Assembly (NCBI GenBank): GCA_038127845.1
Contig: JAYPIL010000002.1
Location: 5,788 to 69,787 of the forward strand
DNA from: Poseidonia sp038127845
GTDB lineage: Archaea; Thermoplasmatota; Poseidoniia; Poseidoniales; Poseidoniaceae
Length of the DNA: 64,000 bases
Direction: 5' to 3'
Shown: positions 62,110 to 64,000 of the stretch, piece by piece
Numbering within the stretch: the first letter of the stretch is position 1
Layout of the letters: each line of letters starts with the position of its first letter
The notes under the pieces: generated by a model
The model's input: only the letters and a program-made list of their open reading frames with translations
Told to the model about the DNA's origin: nothing
Databases searched by the model: none
Program-made: the position numbers and the translations under genes

Positions 62110-63222
62110 ATGGGCGTACCCTTCTCTACAGTGCAAGGATGGTTGCAGGGCTACGACAAAGACGCCATCACCATCGGTGTCGTCGCCTCCCATTCGTCAC
62201 TACAAATCCTCCATGGGGCTCGACAAGAAGGCTTCCGAACACTCGGGATTGCCGTCGGTGAGAACCGCCGACGTTTCTACAAAGCCTTCCCAGGAGCCGA
62301 CCCGGATGAATGGCTGATGCTCGAAGATTATCGGGAAATGCTTGACCATGCTGAATGGTTCCGAGAGAAGAACGTCATCATCGTCCCCCACGGCTCACTG
62401 GTTGAATATCTGGGAGCCAACAACTTTCGCAACCTTGAGGTCCCAACCTTCGGAAACCGAAATATCCTGCATTGGGAAAGCAGCCGAGCACTCCAGCGCC
62501 AATGGCTTGAAGACGGTGGCTGCACAATGCCCTCGGTCATCGAAGACCCACACAACATTGCGGGGCCCGTGATTGTCAAGTATGCCGGAGCAAAAGGTGG
62601 CAGAGGCTATTTTATCGCCCGAGACTACAGAGATTTTAGGCGAAACGTGGACATTGAAGAAGAATTTACGATTCAAGAGTATGTCTTGGGCTGCCGCTAT
62701 TACCTCCACTTCTTCTTTGACCCAACCGCAGAAGACGGCTACCAAGTTCAAGGAAGAGGAGCGCATGCTGGCAAAAATTTGGGCCGCCTGGAGTTGCTCT
62801 CAATGGACCGAAGAGACGAAAGCAACGTGGATGAATTCTACAAACTCGGCTCGCTGCGAGACCTCCGCGAGATGTCGCTTGAGCCCTCGTTCGTCGTCAC
62901 GGGCAACCAACCCGTCGTCATCCGTGAGTCCTTGCTGCCACGAGCCTTTGAGATGGCAGAAGGCACGGTAGCTGCATCCTACAATCTCGAGGAGGGTTCG
63001 AGGGGCATGCTGGGGCCGTTCTGTTTGGAAACCATCGTGACCGACCAGTTGGAATTCAAGGTGTTTGAAATCAGTGCAAGAATCGTGGCTGGATCAAACC
63101 CCTTCATCGGAGGTTCTCCTTATTCTGACATCAACGAACGGTTCATGTCAACCGGCCGGCGCATCGCTCGCTCCATTCGTAACGCGCTCGACAACGACCG
63201 CCTTGGCGATATTATCTCTTGA
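62110..63222 (+). CDS. purP: FAICAR synthetase PurP (archaeal purine biosynthesis)
   Basis: A 370-residue ATP-grasp ligase that converts AICAR and formate to FAICAR in archaeal inosinate synthesis, replacing one half of bacterial PurH. The start TIGVVASHSSLQILHGARQEG, the IIVPHGSLVEYLG segment, VIVKYAGAKGGRGYFI (ATP-grasp strand), YYLHFFFDPT and the metal-site VFEISARIVAGSNPFIGGSPY match PurP throughout. The length is normal. The gene is preceded by a good TATA box and is divergent from TDO. Confidence 0.93.
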   Translation: MGVPFSTVQGWLQGYDKDAITIGVVASHSSLQILHGARQEGFRTLGIAVGENRRRFYKAFPGADPDEWLMLEDYREMLDHAEWFREKNVIIVPHGSLVEYLGANNFRNLEVPTFGNRNILHWESSRALQRQWLEDGGCTMPSVIEDPHNIAGPVIVKYAGAKGGRGYFIARDYRDFRRNVDIEEEFTIQEYVLGCRYYLHFFFDPTAEDGYQVQGRGAHAGKNLGRLELLSMDRRDESNVDEFYKLGSLRDLREMSLEPSFVVTGNQPVVIRESLLPRAFEMAEGTVAASYNLEEGSRGMLGPFCLETIVTDQLEFKVFEISARIVAGSNPFIGGSPYSDINERFMSTGRRIARSIRNALDNDRLGDIIS

Positions 63223-63224
63223 GG

Positions 63225-64000
63225 TCACTCGTCACCCGAAAGCGCATCCAGGTCCGGAGCGGATGGAAGCGCATCGTGGTCATCGGATGTGTCTTCATCC
63301 GCCACGGTTTCTTCAGCACCCTGCTCCTCGGTTTGCTTGGCTTCCTCGGAGGGACTGAGGCCCTGTTGAGCCATCTCAAGTTCTTGTTCGAGTTCTCGCT
63401 TTCGGGCCTCACGCTCCTCGGGGGACGGGAGCGTGAATTCGGCGACGAGCATGATGGGGTCGCCGGTCGACAACTCACCGTTGTACTCGAAGGGGTCGCC
63501 TCCTTGATTCACGATGACTTGGAACTTGGTCGGGTCCTTGCTCTTGCGCTTATCGTGCTTTTTGTAGTGGTGGACATAGACTTGATACTTCCCCGCAGGA
63601 GCCTTTCCTTCTTCCCAAAACACGTTTTCAACGGGTTTGCGGGTCTCGGCACGAACGTTGGCGTCCACGTCAAGCTCGCCCCCGCAAGCAGATTTCTTGT
63701 TGCCGCCGTGAATACGTTCCCCTGACGGACAAACAACGTGCAGGTCAAGGTCGTTGTAGTTGTTCCACATCAGTGAAATTTGAACATCGGAGGATTGTGC
63801 TCCTTCTCGCTCGAGACGCGCTTTCAACTCGGACATCGCACGTTGAGCAGCCTGCCGAGATTCAAGCATCTCCTGCTCTCGTGCAGCCTCGATTTCCGCT
63901 TGCCGCTGTGCCTCTGCTTCAGCCAATTCCGCTTGACGCTGTTCTTCGATTTCAGCCATCGTGTCCTGAGCCTCAGGGACATCAACACCAGCCGCACGCA
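63225..64000 (-). CDS. DUF2135 domain protein, N-terminus cut by window edge
   Basis: The frame is open to the window edge: codons upstream of the Met at 63959 continue without a stop, so the true start is outside. The visible part begins with an Ala/Glu/Gln coiled coil (AEAEAQRQAEIEAAREQEML), then a DUF2135/YfaP-type beta domain: ISLMWNNYNDLDLHVVCPSG, GELDVDANV, VENVFWEEGKAPAGKYQVYV and TKFQVIVNQGGD. A second coiled coil and an acidic tail end the protein. DUF2135 domains occur in surface and vWA-linked proteins. It converges with purP, two bases apart. Confidence 0.78.
   Translation of the reverse strand, partial: RAAGVDVPEAQDTMAEIEEQRQAELAEAEAQRQAEIEAAREQEMLESRQAAQRAMSELKARLEREGAQSSDVQISLMWNNYNDLDLHVVCPSGERIHGGNKKSACGGELDVDANVRAETRKPVENVFWEEGKAPAGKYQVYVHHYKKHDKRKSKDPTKFQVIVNQGGDPFEYNGELSTGDPIMLVAEFTLPSPEEREARKRELEQELEMAQQGLSPSEEAKQTEEQGAEETVADEDTSDDHDALPSAPDLDALSGDE

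Overview
This window reads as a chromosomal fragment of a planktonic, aerobic, heterotrophic euryarchaeon, most probably Marine Group II (Candidatus Poseidoniales) or a close relative in the Thermoplasmata. That assignment is inferred from gene content and was not tested by a search. Clearly archaeal genes are Orc1/Cdc6, eS6, aIF2-gamma with an adjacent PIN-domain gene, Rpo6/RpoK, Dph2, archaeal Hpt, PurP, class II HMG-CoA reductase, DUF357 and a nine-gene A-type ATP synthase operon. Bacterial-type or aerobic genes are mixed in: GyrB, SMC-ScpA-ScpB, a class II (bacterial-type) tRNA nucleotidyltransferase, NadB, tryptophan 2,3-dioxygenase, and heme O and heme A synthases. Coding density is very high and no intergenic stretch exceeds 300 bases. 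I see no rRNA, CRISPR array, insertion sequence or integrase. Several first genes have a TATA-like box about 30 bases before the ATG (leaderless style). Genes inside operons have strong Shine-Dalgarno sequences or stop/start overlaps.

Layout. 1-1.9 kb: 3'-truncated gyrB, then divergent aroD. 1.9-9.5 kb: secreted and membrane proteins, including a 1410-residue metalloprotease with PKD repeats and a divergent M28 peptidase. 9.5-15.2 kb: thymidylate kinase with a long extra domain, DUF2085 membrane protein, HEAT-repeat protein, M61 peptidase with PDZ. 15.1-19.8 kb: SerK-like ParB-fold protein, class II CCA-type nucleotidyltransferase, EF-hand protein, acyl-CoA dehydrogenase, GcvH-like protein. 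19.9-25.1 kb: Hpt, Dph2, Orc1/Cdc6, eS6, aIF2-gamma, PIN protein. 25.1-28.3 kb: a coupled minus-strand operon of a degenerate Orc1-like AAA protein, a beta-propeller/TPR-like protein and DUF357. 28.4-29.9 kb: helically phased TTAACG repeats, then HMG-CoA reductase. 29.9-35.6 kb: smc-scpA-scpB. 35.7-41.7 kb: zinc-motif membrane protein, NadB, PanE and a site-2-protease-like protein without its zinc ligands. 41.8-50.3 kb: A-type ATP synthase operon H-I-K-E-C-F-A-B-D. 50.3-54.5 kb: UbiE-like methyltransferase, three KaiC/RecA-like proteins (one intact, two degenerate) and an N-terminally anchored lamin-tail-domain protein. 54.7-57.6 kb: a 982-residue surface protein. 57.6 kb: tRNA-Ser(GCU). 57.8-60.9 kb: ctaB-ctaA and a divergent secreted thioredoxin-fold protein. 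60.9-64 kb: Rpo6, TDO broken by a 100-N assembly gap, PurP, and a DUF2135 protein cut by the window edge.

Together the genes describe a proteolytic, oxygen-respiring cell. Secreted peptidases degrade protein outside the cell, acyl-CoA dehydrogenase and TDO catabolise fatty and amino acids, and heme A/O synthesis supports a terminal oxidase. The A-type ATP synthase uses the ion gradient, possibly sodium by its rotor ligands. The most unusual theme is the number of recognisable enzyme folds that have lost catalytic residues: an Orc1-like AAA protein, two KaiC-like proteins, a site-2 protease and a GcvH-like protein. The best candidates for undescribed systems are the KaiC-like trio with its lamin-tail neighbour (50.3-54.5 kb) and the degenerate-Orc1/propeller/DUF357 operon facing the phased TTAACG array (25.1-28.5 kb).
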